64,000 nucleotides of DNA. It comes from 40CM-2-70-7 sp035631315 (lineage in GTDB: Bacteria; Gemmatimonadota; Gemmatimonadetes; Gemmatimonadales; GWC2-71-9). The stretch's first letter is position 1; every line of letters starts with the position of its first letter. Positions 43,215 through 51,871 of the stretch are shown in pieces. The notes under the pieces are model-generated. The model was not told the DNA's origin and did no database searches. It was given only the letters and a program-made list of their open reading frames with translations. The translations under genes were made by a program, and so were the position numbers. The stretch covers positions 62,001 through 126,000 of the forward strand of contig DASQIZ010000095.1 in assembly GCA_035631315.1 (NCBI GenBank). Reading direction: 5' to 3'.

Positions 43215-44617
43215 AGGCACAGGTCAAGTTCCTGTCCGGCGGCCGCGCCGGGCAGGTGGAAACGATCGCCAAGTCCTACATCGGAATCGGCCGTCACCCT
43301 CTCTCCGATATCCGCTTCGACGCCGAACGGGACCTCGACGCCTCTTCCCGGCACGCGGCGATCATGGTGAAAGGCTCCGACTACATCCTGCAGGACCAGC
43401 AGAGCAAGAACGGCACGTTCGTCAACGGCAATCAGATCACTGGCGACGTCGTGCTGTCCGACGGTGACGTCATCAAGTGCGGAACGGACGGCCCGGCGTT
43501 TGAATTCCACATTCTGGAGCGCGACGGCAACCGGCCCACGCCCGCGGAGGCTGCCGCGGCTCGGGCATCCGCCGACCGGGTGTCGATTCCGGCACAGCGC
43601 GCCCGATCCAGCACCGCCGTCCGCGTGGCCATGGAAGTCGCGAAGCAGACGAAATCCCTTCGCAACACGACCAAGATCCTGTTCGCGCTGTTGATCCTGG
43701 TCGCCGCGGGGTTCGGTGGCTTGCAATGGTGGAGCGGTCACCAACGAGACCTGGAAGTGGCGACACTCATCGCCCGGGCCGACTCGCTTCAGGCCGAAGA
43801 GCAGCACTTCCAGACCCAGGTCAAAGGCTTGGAGGACGCCTACACGCAGGCCGTCGGCGAGTCGCGCCGCCTTCAACAGGACCTCGCCGACGCCCGGCAG
43901 AATGGCGACGCCGCCACCATCGCGCGCCTGCGCACCCAGCTCGACGCCGCGATCGACCGCCAGCACAGCCTCAACTTCGCCGCCAACGTCGACTACCGCG
44001 CCATCTCGAATCAGAACCAGGACGCGATTGCCATCCTCGTGGTCCAGTACGAGGACTCGACGCGGTTCTCCGGAACTGCCTTCGCGATCGACTCGCAGGG
44101 CACCTTGGTCACGAACCGGCACGTGATGCTGGGGGATGACGACACCCACCGTCCCACTCGCATCGCGGTCAAGTTCTCGGGATCGAAGCAGTGGTTCCAG
44201 GCGAAATACGTGGGCGCGGCGCCGGATGCCGACCTCGCGATCGTTCGCGCCGACATCAAGGGCGGCACGCCCAGGATTGCCGGGATCGTGCGGGACCGCG
44301 ATCTGCAGCGCGGGGATCCGGTCGCCATCATCGGCTTCCCACTGGGGCTGGACCTGCCGATGGATGGGTCCGGTCTCAATGTCGTCGCGGCTCCGACACT
44401 GTCCGTCGGGACGGCGAGCAAGGTGATTTCGACTCTCGTGCAGATCGACGGTTACGGCGCGCCAGGATCGTCGGGAAGCCCGATCTTCAATCGTGAGGGG
44501 AAGCTCGTCGCCGTGCTCTACGGCGGTCAGGCGGAATCGGGCGGGCGGATCATCTACTCGGTGCCGGCGGCCACGCTGCTCACCTACCTTGCGGCCAACA
44601 ACGTCAAGGCGCCTTAA
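43211..44617 (+). CDS. FHA-domain, membrane-tethered trypsin-like serine protease
   Basis: The 468-residue protein has an N-terminal FHA domain (IGIGRHPLSDIRF, SSRHAAI, QSKNGTFVNG), a membrane helix at about residues 154-174 (KILFALLILVAAGFGG), a coiled coil (about 185-260) and a trypsin/S1C protease domain. The catalytic triad is visible: His in TNRHVML, Asp in DADLAIVRAD and Ser in GAPGSSGSPIFN. No PDZ domain follows. The layout puts the phosphothreonine reader inside and the protease outside, so cytoplasmic phosphorylation may control periplasmic proteolysis. It ends tail-to-tail with anmK. Confidence 0.92.
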   Translation: MKAQVKFLSGGRAGQVETIAKSYIGIGRHPLSDIRFDAERDLDASSRHAAIMVKGSDYILQDQQSKNGTFVNGNQITGDVVLSDGDVIKCGTDGPAFEFHILERDGNRPTPAEAAAARASADRVSIPAQRARSSTAVRVAMEVAKQTKSLRNTTKILFALLILVAAGFGGLQWWSGHQRDLEVATLIARADSLQAEEQHFQTQVKGLEDAYTQAVGESRRLQQDLADARQNGDAATIARLRTQLDAAIDRQHSLNFAANVDYRAISNQNQDAIAILVVQYEDSTRFSGTAFAIDSQGTLVTNRHVMLGDDDTHRPTRIAVKFSGSKQWFQAKYVGAAPDADLAIVRADIKGGTPRIAGIVRDRDLQRGDPVAIIGFPLGLDLPMDGSGLNVVAAPTLSVGTASKVISTLVQIDGYGAPGSSGSPIFNREGKLVAVLYGGQAESGGRIIYSVPAATLLTYLAANNVKAP

Positions 44618-45753
44618 GGTGGCGTGACGCGCCCCAGCACCCGCGGCCCTCGCGCCCCGGTCGCACCAGGCAGGTTCCCCGGCTTCCCGGCCAGCGTCAG
44701 CAGCCCCAGGTACGCGAACGCCACCGCCTCTTTCGCTTCTCCATCGAAGAACAACGAATCGAAGGGCACCACACGCCGGGGCATCACGAGTGCGGCCAGC
44801 CATTCCACGAGGGTCGGGTTTCGCGCGCCGCCCCCGGCGATCACGAGGTCCGCGTCCGGGCCGTCGGGCCCTGCCGGCGTCCACTTCGTGATGGCCCGTG
44901 CGATCGACTCGGCCGTGAGCGCGGTCGCCGTCGCCACCGCGTCGTTGTCCGACCCCCCCTCGCCTCGAACCTCCGCAATCAGACGCTCAGCGAAGGCGAG
45001 CCCGAAGCGCTCTCGCCCGGTGCTCTTCGGTGGCCGCATGCCGAAGTACTCGTCTGAGAGAAGCGCCTCCAGCACCTTGGACACCGGCCGGCCGCGGCGG
45101 GCGCGCTCGCCGTCCTGATCGAACGGCGCCTCGCCATCGAGGGTGCGGGTCACGGCGTCGATCACCGCCACCCCGGGGCCGGTGTCGAAGGCGAGGGCAC
45201 CGGCAGTGATCCCGCGCTGCGGCACCCAGGTGACGTTCGCCATCCCGCCGATGTTGAGGAGCAGCCGGCCACGCGCGTCATCCCCGAAGAGCATCACGTC
45301 GGCCAGGGGCACCAGGGGCGCTCCCTGGCCCCCGGCGGCGACATCCCGGGCGCGGAAGTCGGAGACCACCCGTGCGCCCACGCGCTCTGCGATGATCGCC
45401 GGATCACCGAGCTGCAGCGTCGCGCGCCCCGGCTCGTGCCAGATGGTCTGCCCATGGCTCGCCACGAACGCGATGTCCTTGGGGGACGTTCTGGTCTCAG
45501 CCAGGAGGTGCAGTACCGCGCCGGAGAAACGCTCCCCCAGTGCGACATGCAGCACCGCGAGCTCCCGCGCGGACCCGCGGGCGATGGCGTCGATGATCTG
45601 CCCGCGCTCGGTGGCCGAGTAGGGTTCCTGCCGGAAGGCGACGAGGGTGGCGGAGGCAGGAGTCTCGCGGAGACGGACCAGCGCCGTCGACACACCGTCG
45701 AGCGACGTGCCCGACATCAAGCCGACGGCGAGTGTCCCGGCCGTCTCGGTCAC
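44614..45753 (-). CDS. anmK: Anhydro-N-acetylmuramic acid kinase
   Basis: AnmK phosphorylates and opens 1,6-anhydroMurNAc from cell-wall turnover to give MurNAc-6-phosphate. The 379-residue product has the GLMSGTSLDGV start signature, VASHGQTIWHEP, FDTGPGVAVIDAV, FDQDG and a C-terminal GGGARNP. GTG at 45753 overlaps the murQ stop (GTGA), which fixes it; the open frame upstream is Arg-rich sequence inside murQ. It forms a recycling pair with murQ. Confidence 0.96.
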   Translation of the reverse strand: MTETAGTLAVGLMSGTSLDGVSTALVRLRETPASATLVAFRQEPYSATERGQIIDAIARGSARELAVLHVALGERFSGAVLHLLAETRTSPKDIAFVASHGQTIWHEPGRATLQLGDPAIIAERVGARVVSDFRARDVAAGGQGAPLVPLADVMLFGDDARGRLLLNIGGMANVTWVPQRGITAGALAFDTGPGVAVIDAVTRTLDGEAPFDQDGERARRGRPVSKVLEALLSDEYFGMRPPKSTGRERFGLAFAERLIAEVRGEGGSDNDAVATATALTAESIARAITKWTPAGPDGPDADLVIAGGGARNPTLVEWLAALVMPRRVVPFDSLFFDGEAKEAVAFAYLGLLTLAGKPGNLPGATGARGPRVLGRVTPP

Positions 45754-46679
45754 GCGTTGCGGATCGAAGGAGGATCGCCGGCGGCGTTGCGCACCGAGCC
45801 CCCCGCAGCCGTCAGTCGGGCGCGCGCTTCCTCGGCGCCCACGCCCGCCCGCACCATCACTACGGCAACCTTCACGCTTCCGCCTGCGGCGTCGATGGCG
45901 GCTCGGGCTCGGGCGCGGTCGGGGGCGCCGCACTCCATCACGATGCGCTCGCCCCGGTCCACGAGCTTTTCGCTCCAGGCCATCAGGTCCACCATCAGGT
46001 TCCCGTAGACCTTGCCGAGCCGGATCATCGCGCCGGTGGAAATGGTGTTGAGGACGAGCTTGGTTGCCGTGCCGGCCTTCATGCGGGTCGAGCCGGTGAG
46101 CGCTTCGGGGCCGACGAGGGGAACGATCGCGACGTCACAGATGTCGCGGAGGGCCTTCGGAGGCTCGCTGCACGCGACGATGCCCGTCTTGGCCCCGCGC
46201 TCCCGGGCGTGGGTCAAGGCGGCGTGCACGTATGGCGTGGTCCCGCTGGCCGCGATGCCGATCACGACGTCCTTGGCGTCGACGCCGGCGGCGTCGACGG
46301 CGGCTTTCCCTGCCCCCATGTCGTCCTCGGCACCCTCGGCGCTCTTGGTCAGTGCGGGCGGTCCCCCGGCGATGATCCCGACCACTTGCGACGGAGACGA
46401 CCCGAACGTGGGCGGGCACTCGGACGCATCGAGGACGCCCAGGCGCCCGGACGTCCCGGCGCCGACATAGAGGAGCCGGCCCCCGGACTGAAAGGCGGCG
46501 AGCACCAAATCGATGGCCCGGGCCAGGCTCATGCGCTGGCTGTGTACCGCCGCCGCGACGGTGGCATCCTCGGCATTCAGGAGATCGACGATTTCCTGAC
46601 TCGACGCGACGTCGATCGACTGGGTGCGGGGATTGCGCTGCTCGGTGAGGCGGGGGTCGTGGAACGCAGGAGTGGTCAT
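45750..46679 (-). CDS. murQ: N-acetylmuramic acid 6-phosphate etherase
   Basis: MurQ cleaves the lactyl ether of MurNAc-6-phosphate, the product of AnmK, to GlcNAc-6-phosphate and D-lactate. The 309-residue protein contains a SIS domain with LLYVGAGTSGRLGVLDASECPPTFG, IGIAASGTTPY and TGSTRMKAGTATKLVLN, the MurQ signature. The start ATG lies 13 bases after a TAACTT -10 element. It is divergent from ggt. Confidence 0.97.
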   Translation of the reverse strand: MTTPAFHDPRLTEQRNPRTQSIDVASSQEIVDLLNAEDATVAAAVHSQRMSLARAIDLVLAAFQSGGRLLYVGAGTSGRLGVLDASECPPTFGSSPSQVVGIIAGGPPALTKSAEGAEDDMGAGKAAVDAAGVDAKDVVIGIAASGTTPYVHAALTHARERGAKTGIVACSEPPKALRDICDVAIVPLVGPEALTGSTRMKAGTATKLVLNTISTGAMIRLGKVYGNLMVDLMAWSEKLVDRGERIVMECGAPDRARARAAIDAAGGSVKVAVVMVRAGVGAEEARARLTAAGGSVRNAAGDPPSIRNA

Positions 46680-46689
46680 TGCGGTCCCA

Positions 46690-46728
46690 AGTTAGACGTT
46701 GACCGCGCGCACGGTCAACGTGCAGAAT
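46690..46728. promoter_or_regulatory. Overlapping divergent murQ/ggt promoters with a 10-bp palindrome
   Basis: ACGTTGACCG (46696-46705), CGCGCA and CGGTCAACGT (46712-46721) form a perfect inverted repeat. Rightward TTGACC (46699-46704), an 18-bp spacer and CAGAAT (46723-46728) lead to ggt, whose ATG is five bases further. Leftward TTGACC (46718-46713), 17 bp and CTAACT (46695-46690) lead to murQ. Each -35 lies in the other's spacer, so the two promoters should exclude each other. Confidence 0.6.
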
Positions 46729-46733
46729 AGGGA

Positions 46734-48431
46734 ATGCGCACACGTCCTCTCGTGGCACTCGCCCTCGTCGCCGCTTGCGGCGCCTTCGTCAAACATGCCG
46801 ACCCCACCTGGGGCCTCGCCGGCAAAGCCGTTCCGGTGGAAGGCAGCCATGCGATGGTCGTGTCGGGCCACCCCCTCGCCTCGGACGTCGGCGTCCAGAT
46901 CCTCAAGGCGGGTGGGAACGCGATCGACGCCGCGGTGGCGGTCGGGTTCGCCCTCGAAGCCGTCCACCCCGAAGCCGGCAACATCGGCGGCGGCGGCTTC
47001 ATCGTCTTCCGCGATTCGGCCGGCAATGCTCACGCGCTCGACTACCGCGAGACCGCACCCGCCGCGGCGACGCACAACATGTACCTCGACTCGGCCGGGA
47101 ATCCCACCGAGGCGAGCATCACCGGCTACCTGGCGTCCGGCGTGCCCGGCAGCGTGGCCGGCATGTACGAGGCGTGGAAGAAGTATGGGCACCTGCCCTG
47201 GGCGAAGCTCATCGCCCCCGCGATCGCACTGGCCGATGCGCACGTCATCGACGAACACCGCTCCCGCGCCATCGAGTACGATCGCGAGCGACTGGGGATG
47301 TTCCCCGCGAGCGCGGCGACATTCCTGGTGAATGGCCACGCCCCGGCCGCGGGGACGACGGTGCATAATGCCGAGCTGGCCAAGACACTCCGGTTGATCG
47401 CCGACTCGGGCCCCAGCGTCTTCTACAAGGGCCAGATCGCCGACCTGATCGTGGCGGAGATGAAGCGCGGGCACGGGATCATGACCAAGGCTGATCTCGC
47501 GGGCTATCAGGCCAAGTGGCGCACGCCGATCGAGGTCACCTACCGCGGATACCGGATCTACTCCATGCCACCCGCCAGCTCCGGCGGTGTGACGATGGCG
47601 GAGATTTTCAACATTCTGTCGGGCTACGACTCGCTCTCCGCGTTCGGCAGTACCCGGTACGTCCATCTCGAAGCGGAGGCGATGCGACGCGCTTTCATGG
47701 ATCGCAACGAATGGCTCGGTGATCCCGACTTCGTGAAAATGCCGCTCGACCGGCTCCTTTCGGCCGCCTATGCCGGCCAGTTGCGGTCCCAGATCCTGCC
47801 GGACAAGGCCACGCCGACGCCGCCCTTCCAGGCCAAGGCACCGGAGAGCGGTCAAACCACGCACTACTCAGTAGTCGACGATCATGGCAACGCAGTGTCG
47901 GTTACGACGACCTTGAACAACAGCTTCGGCAGCGCCGTGACGGTGACCGGCGCCGGATTCCTGCTCAACGACGAGATGGATGATTTTGCGAGCGCCCCGG
48001 GTAAGCCCAACATGTACGGCCTGGTGCAAGGCGAGCAGAACGCGATCGTGCCCGGCAAGCGGATGCTCTCAGCGATGACCCCATCGGTCGTACTCGATCC
48101 CTCCGGGAAGCTGTTCATGGTGGTAGGTACGCCCGGTGGTCCGACCATCATCACCAGTGTGTACCAGGTGATCGCGGACGTGATCGACCAGCACATGACG
48201 CTCCCCGCCGCCGTCGAGGCACCGCGCATTCACCAACAGGCCCTCCCGGATGTGGTCTACTACGAGAAGGGTGGGCTGTCTCAGGCGGTAGTCGAGAGTC
48301 TCACGGCGATGGGCTACACGATGAAGGAGCGGCGAGGCTACTCGGGCGATATCGCGGCGATCGGGCGGACGAAGACTGGGTGGGTCGGCGTAGCCGATCC
48401 GCGGGCAGGCGGAGGCGCCGCAGGCTATTAG
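46734..48431 (+). CDS. ggt: Gamma-glutamyltransferase
   Basis: GGT hydrolyses or transfers gamma-glutamyl groups outside the cytoplasm, for example from glutathione, and matures by autocleavage. The 565-residue precursor has an N-terminal export signal with a lipobox-like LVAAC, VSGHPLASDVGVQILKAGGN, GGGGFIVFRDSAG and the cleavage site QTTHYSVVD whose first paired Thr-Thr gives the nucleophile. The small subunit has NNSFGSAVTV, GFLLNDEMDDF and GTPGGPTIITSV. No ribosome site precedes the ATG; the -10 element suggests a leaderless mRNA. Context with murQ/anmK suggests wall or peptide recycling. Confidence 0.94.
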   Translation: MRTRPLVALALVAACGAFVKHADPTWGLAGKAVPVEGSHAMVVSGHPLASDVGVQILKAGGNAIDAAVAVGFALEAVHPEAGNIGGGGFIVFRDSAGNAHALDYRETAPAAATHNMYLDSAGNPTEASITGYLASGVPGSVAGMYEAWKKYGHLPWAKLIAPAIALADAHVIDEHRSRAIEYDRERLGMFPASAATFLVNGHAPAAGTTVHNAELAKTLRLIADSGPSVFYKGQIADLIVAEMKRGHGIMTKADLAGYQAKWRTPIEVTYRGYRIYSMPPASSGGVTMAEIFNILSGYDSLSAFGSTRYVHLEAEAMRRAFMDRNEWLGDPDFVKMPLDRLLSAAYAGQLRSQILPDKATPTPPFQAKAPESGQTTHYSVVDDHGNAVSVTTTLNNSFGSAVTVTGAGFLLNDEMDDFASAPGKPNMYGLVQGEQNAIVPGKRMLSAMTPSVVLDPSGKLFMVVGTPGGPTIITSVYQVIADVIDQHMTLPAAVEAPRIHQQALPDVVYYEKGGLSQAVVESLTAMGYTMKERRGYSGDIAAIGRTKTGWVGVADPRAGGGAAGY

Positions 48432-48437
48432 AAGCAA

Positions 48438-48475
48438 GAAGGGGAGCTCGTGAGAGCTCCCCTTCTCGTTTTCAG
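48438..48475. terminator. Bidirectional Rho-independent terminator
   Basis: GAAGGGGAGCTC (48438-48449), loop GTGA and GAGCTCCCCTTC (48454-48465) form a perfect 12-bp stem followed by TCGTTTTC. It lies between the convergent ggt and lipoprotein genes. Its core (GGGAGCT/AGCTCCC) is shared with the hairpin at 28831-28852. Confidence 0.85.
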
Positions 48476-48481
48476 GACCGC

Positions 48482-49204
48482 TTATCTGGCCGGGACAGCC
48501 AGCGCGGCCGTCAGCGTCAGATTGATGTGCGCACCCTTGGGCAGCGCGACATAGTTGCCGTGCGTCTTGGCGGCCACACCAGTGCCGGCCGCCGCGCCCA
48601 CGACACCGCCGATCACGGCGCCCTTCGTGTTCCCACCGATGACGCGTCCGAGCAACGCACCAGCCGCAGCGCCGATACCGACCTTCGCCACGTCATTGCC
48701 GCCGACGCCCTTGCTCTGCTTGACCGTTTCGAGCGAATCGATCTTGGCGGCGAGGCCGTAATCCTTGCCGCGGATAGTCACGCTGTTCACGGCGAGCGTG
48801 AGCTGGCCGGTCTGTACATCGGTCACCGTGCCATGGACCTGCGCACCCTGCGGAATCACCGTGGCGCCACGGCCGTCCGACACGTTGGCCACCACGGTCC
48901 CGGTAAACGCATCACCGACCTTGGCGGTCTTGGAGGAGATCGTGTCATTCGCCGCGACGTCGAGGAATGTCCCGGCGGCTGCCGTGTAGACCGACGGCGC
49001 CGCGGGCCGCGCAGGAGCGGTGGCGGCCGGCTTCGCGTTCGTGGGAAGGGGCTTGTCGTTCCCGGACATTGGCGCCGCCGGAGCGGCGGCCGCGGTCGTC
49101 GAAGAATCAGTGCTGGCCTGGTTCGCCTGATCACCCTTGGCGCAGGCGGCGATCATCGTGGCGCTCGAGAGCAGCGCGGCCAGGCGGAGGATCGAGACGT
49201 TCAT
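48482..49204 (-). CDS. Glycine-zipper lipoprotein of unknown function
   Basis: The 240-residue protein has a lipoprotein signal (SSATMIAACAKG, lipobox IAAC), an Ala/Pro/Thr-rich linker, a beta-rich middle (DAFTGTVVANVSDGRGATVI, GAQVHGTVTDV) and a Gly-zipper hydrophobic hairpin (VGIGAAAGALLGRVIGG, AVIGGVVGAAAG). The pattern fits outer-membrane Gly-zipper lipoproteins. ATG at 49204 follows GAGGTG and begins the signal peptide; codons back to 49231 are rejected for that reason. Confidence 0.82.
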   Translation of the reverse strand: MNVSILRLAALLSSATMIAACAKGDQANQASTDSSTTAAAAPAAPMSGNDKPLPTNAKPAATAPARPAAPSVYTAAAGTFLDVAANDTISSKTAKVGDAFTGTVVANVSDGRGATVIPQGAQVHGTVTDVQTGQLTLAVNSVTIRGKDYGLAAKIDSLETVKQSKGVGGNDVAKVGIGAAAGALLGRVIGGNTKGAVIGGVVGAAAGTGVAAKTHGNYVALPKGAHINLTLTAALAVPAR

Positions 49205-49230
49205 ACGCACCTCACGTTGGAATTGAAGCA

Positions 49231-49959
49231 TCAGAGCCGGCTCCTCAAAAACTCCGGCGTCAGCCCTTGCAGATACCCCGCAAGGAGGGTGAAACGGTCC
49301 GTGACAAGGAGAATCCCCAGCAAAAGTAGCAGAACGCCCGACGTTCGCTCAACCCAGGGCAGGTACCGCCGGAAGTGCTGGAACCACTCCAGAAACCGTT
49401 CGAGTAACAGGGCCGTCACGAGAAAGGGGATCGCGAGCCCTGCCGCATAGACGGTCAGCAGGAGAGTCCCCTTCCCCGCGCTTCCCGCCGTCGCCGCCAG
49501 CGTGAGAATGGCGCCCAGAATCGGTCCGATGCAGGGGGTCCAGGCGGCGCCGAAGGTCACCCCTACGATGGCGGATCCCACAAGGCCGAGCGGCTTGTCG
49601 GTGAGCTGGAGCCTCCGCTCCCGCATCAGCCAGGCCGGGCGGATGACACCGAGCAGGTAGAGCGCGAGCAGGATGACGAGCACCCCACCGAGCCGGCCGA
49701 GCCAGACCTGTGAGTGAATGAGGAGGCCCCCCACGAGCGAGACCGACGCACCGAGGGCGACGAAGATGAAGCTGAAGCCGAGAACGAAGGACAGCGCATG
49801 GAGTACCACGAGCCGCCGCCGGCCGGTGGTCTGCTCGGCCGTCAGGCCCGTGATGAACCCGACGTAACTGGGGATGAGGGGCAGGACGCAGGGAGAGAGG
49901 AAGCTCAGGAGTCCCGCGAGTCCTGCGAGAAGAAGCGAGACCCCGCTACTTCCTTCCAC
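49231..49959 (-). CDS. CcdA-type cytochrome c biogenesis/thiol transport protein
   Basis: The 242-residue membrane protein has six helices and the two conserved cysteines in FLSPCVLPLIPSYV and AWTPCIGPILGA. CcdA passes electrons from thioredoxin across the membrane for cytochrome c maturation or periplasmic disulfide reduction. GTG at 49959 lies inside the end of the agmatinase gene (14-bp overlap) and gives a family-sized N-terminus; the much longer upstream frame is spurious. No partner thioredoxin (ResA/CcmG) is adjacent. Confidence 0.9.
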   Translation of the reverse strand: MEGSSGVSLLLAGLAGLLSFLSPCVLPLIPSYVGFITGLTAEQTTGRRRLVVLHALSFVLGFSFIFVALGASVSLVGGLLIHSQVWLGRLGGVLVILLALYLLGVIRPAWLMRERRLQLTDKPLGLVGSAIVGVTFGAAWTPCIGPILGAILTLAATAGSAGKGTLLLTVYAAGLAIPFLVTALLLERFLEWFQHFRRYLPWVERTSGVLLLLLGILLVTDRFTLLAGYLQGLTPEFLRSRL

Positions 49960-50848
49960 GCTGATGGAACCCGATGAGCTTGTAGACGAGCTTCGCCACC
50001 AGGAAGTCGGGGGCGACGAACCCGGGGATCGGGGCGAGCTCCACGACGTCCGCGCCCACCACCCGCTTCTCCTTGAAGACGCGGTCCAGAAGCCGCAGCG
50101 TGGGATACCAGGAGCCGCCACCAGGCTCGGGCGTGCCGGTCGCCGGCACGTACGCAGGGTCGAAGTAGTCGACGTCGATGGTGATGTAGACGTCGGGCCC
50201 GAGACTCTCCAGCACGCGGTCGATCCACTGCTCCTCGGGGTCGAGCTCGTACCCGAACACCGTCGGAATCTTCTTCTTCCGCATCAGCGCGCGCTCTTCG
50301 GTCGTGATCGCCCGGATCCCCACCGGCACCAGATTCACGTCCTGGTGCACGCGATACATGACACACGCATGGGAAAACGGCGTCCCTTCGTACTCCGTCC
50401 GCAAATCGCCGTGCGCGTCGAGCTGCAGCACCGAGAGCTTCTTGCCCTTCACCTTCGCCACGTGCGCCTGAATCGGGGGCGCCGAGAGCGAGTGCTCGCC
50501 GCCAAGCATGATGACGAAACGGTTGGGGGCGATGAGCCCGTCGAAGGCTTCGCGCAGCTCCTCCAGTGCTTCCTCGGGGCCGGCGCCGGAAAGCATCAAC
50601 TCCGGAAGCGTGTGCACACCGACGGTATACGGCTCGGAGTCCAGCTCGTGGTCGTACAGCTCGATGTAGCGGGAGGCCTCGATGATGCGCCGGGGTCCGA
50701 ACCGGGTTCCGCCCATGTACGACACCGTCGCCTCGTAGGGCACGGGCAGAATGACGACGCCCGCCTTGGTGAGCGGGACTTCAGGCTCCGGCAATCCCAG
50801 GAAGCCCTGGGGGGCCCCCCAGGGCAGCTCGGCGCGCTTCTTATCCAC
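49946..50848 (-). CDS. speB: Agmatinase (ureohydrolase family)
   Basis: Agmatinase splits agmatine into putrescine and urea. The 300-residue protein has the manganese-binding motifs of the arginase family: LGGEHSLS, LQLDAHGDLR and TIDVDYFDPAYVP, plus PGGGSWYP. The gene directly upstream encodes a pyruvoyl arginine decarboxylase, the enzyme that makes agmatine, which supports agmatinase over arginase. GTG at 50848 is chosen with a weak GGTGG site; an ATG at 50887 is an alternative. Confidence 0.93.
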   Translation of the reverse strand: MDKKRAELPWGAPQGFLGLPEPEVPLTKAGVVILPVPYEATVSYMGGTRFGPRRIIEASRYIELYDHELDSEPYTVGVHTLPELMLSGAGPEEALEELREAFDGLIAPNRFVIMLGGEHSLSAPPIQAHVAKVKGKKLSVLQLDAHGDLRTEYEGTPFSHACVMYRVHQDVNLVPVGIRAITTEERALMRKKKIPTVFGYELDPEEQWIDRVLESLGPDVYITIDVDYFDPAYVPATGTPEPGGGSWYPTLRLLDRVFKEKRVVGADVVELAPIPGFVAPDFLVAKLVYKLIGFHQRGRK

Positions 50849-51410
50849 AGAAAGCCACCGCGGACACCACGGTGGTCCAGCGACCATCCTCGCCGCATTC
50901 GGCGGTGGAAGTGACGTTCAGCGTCCGCACGATCTCGCCGGAGAGCAACCACTGCTCGCGCCGCGCGTCCCACGCCTGCTCAGGGTCGAACGGCACATCG
51001 AGGACGGTCGCGAGCATCGACGCGGCGAGATCCTCAGCGTAGTCACCGGCGGCGACCTCGTTCTGCCCGTACCCGTGGTGCTCGGAGATGTAGCCGTGGT
51101 GCGACGGGTCGGCGGGCATGGCGAGCCCGATCGACGCGGCCACGAGCCGGCTCGGCTCGTTGGTGGACGACTCCGCGATCACGGCGAACACCACCTGCCC
51201 CGGCCGGAGCAGACTCTGGCCCTCTTCCCGGTCCATCAGCTCGCAGTGCGGGGGAAAAATCGAGCTCACCCGCACCAGGTTGTAGGCGGCGAGGTGCGCG
51301 TCGCGGAGCGCCATCTCGAAGCTGGTGAGCTTGTGACGATGACGTCCCACACCCTTGGTAAGGAACGCTTTCGTCGGGAAGAACATCTTCTGGTCGATCA
51401 ACTCCGTCAC
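50841..51410 (-). CDS. Pyruvoyl-dependent arginine decarboxylase
   Basis: PvlArgDC converts arginine to agmatine with a pyruvoyl group formed by self-cleavage at a Ser-Ser site, here in VRVSSIFPP (near residue 50). The 189-residue product also has FFPTKAFLTKGVG at the N-terminus and LVAASIGLAMP, HGYISEHHGYG and LNVTSTAEC, typical of the family. GTG at 51410 overlaps the Fur stop (GTGA). Together with agmatinase it forms a two-step route to putrescine; the urea made has no urease gene nearby. Confidence 0.94.
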   Translation of the reverse strand: MTELIDQKMFFPTKAFLTKGVGRHRHKLTSFEMALRDAHLAAYNLVRVSSIFPPHCELMDREEGQSLLRPGQVVFAVIAESSTNEPSRLVAASIGLAMPADPSHHGYISEHHGYGQNEVAAGDYAEDLAASMLATVLDVPFDPEQAWDARREQWLLSGEIVRTLNVTSTAECGEDGRWTTVVSAVAFCG

Positions 51411-51871
51411 CTCGTCCGAGCGAAGGGGTTGGCCTGCTGACACGACCGGCACAGTCCGTACACTTCGAGGCGGTGGTGGTGGGGCCGGAACGCCACCTCC
51501 TCCGCCAGCAATCCGATCATCCGCTCCAGGCGGTCGTTCGCGAACTCCGAGACCCGCCCGCAGGAGGTACAGATGCAGTGCTCATGGCGCTCACCGGGGG
51601 CCGCGGGTTCGTACCGCTTGAACCCCTCCCCGAAATCGTGCTGCCGCGCGAGCCCGCTCTCGACCAGCAGATCGAGTGTGCGATAGACCGTCGCCGTGCC
51701 GACCGCCGTCCCGTCCGCGGCCACGCGCCGTGAGACTTCCTCCACCGACAGATGGTCACCGGCCTCGAAGACGGCCCGCGCCACCGCCAGCCGCTGGTTC
51801 GTCGCCGGGAGCGTGTGATCGCTCAAGTATCGGCGAAACGCTTCGGTCAGGCGCGCAGGGTCAACCTTCAT
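51407..51871 (-). CDS. Fur-family metal-dependent transcriptional regulator
   Basis: The 154-residue protein has a winged helix with TATVYRTLDLLVESGL as recognition helix, and the metal sites ERHEHCICTSCGRVSEF and HHHRLEVYGLCRSC, giving two CxxC pairs for structural zinc. Whether it responds to iron, zinc or peroxide cannot be read. Its gene sits within the arginine/polyamine run, with a GTGA junction to the decarboxylase gene, so metal or stress control of polyamine synthesis is possible. Confidence 0.93.
   Translation of the reverse strand: MKVDPARLTEAFRRYLSDHTLPATNQRLAVARAVFEAGDHLSVEEVSRRVAADGTAVGTATVYRTLDLLVESGLARQHDFGEGFKRYEPAAPGERHEHCICTSCGRVSEFANDRLERMIGLLAEEVAFRPHHHRLEVYGLCRSCQQANPFARTR

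Noticed and set aside
39452..44617. Type VI secretion control module (PpkA/PppA/Fha)
   Set aside because: No tss/tag genes occur in the window, and the last gene is a transmembrane protease not known from that system.
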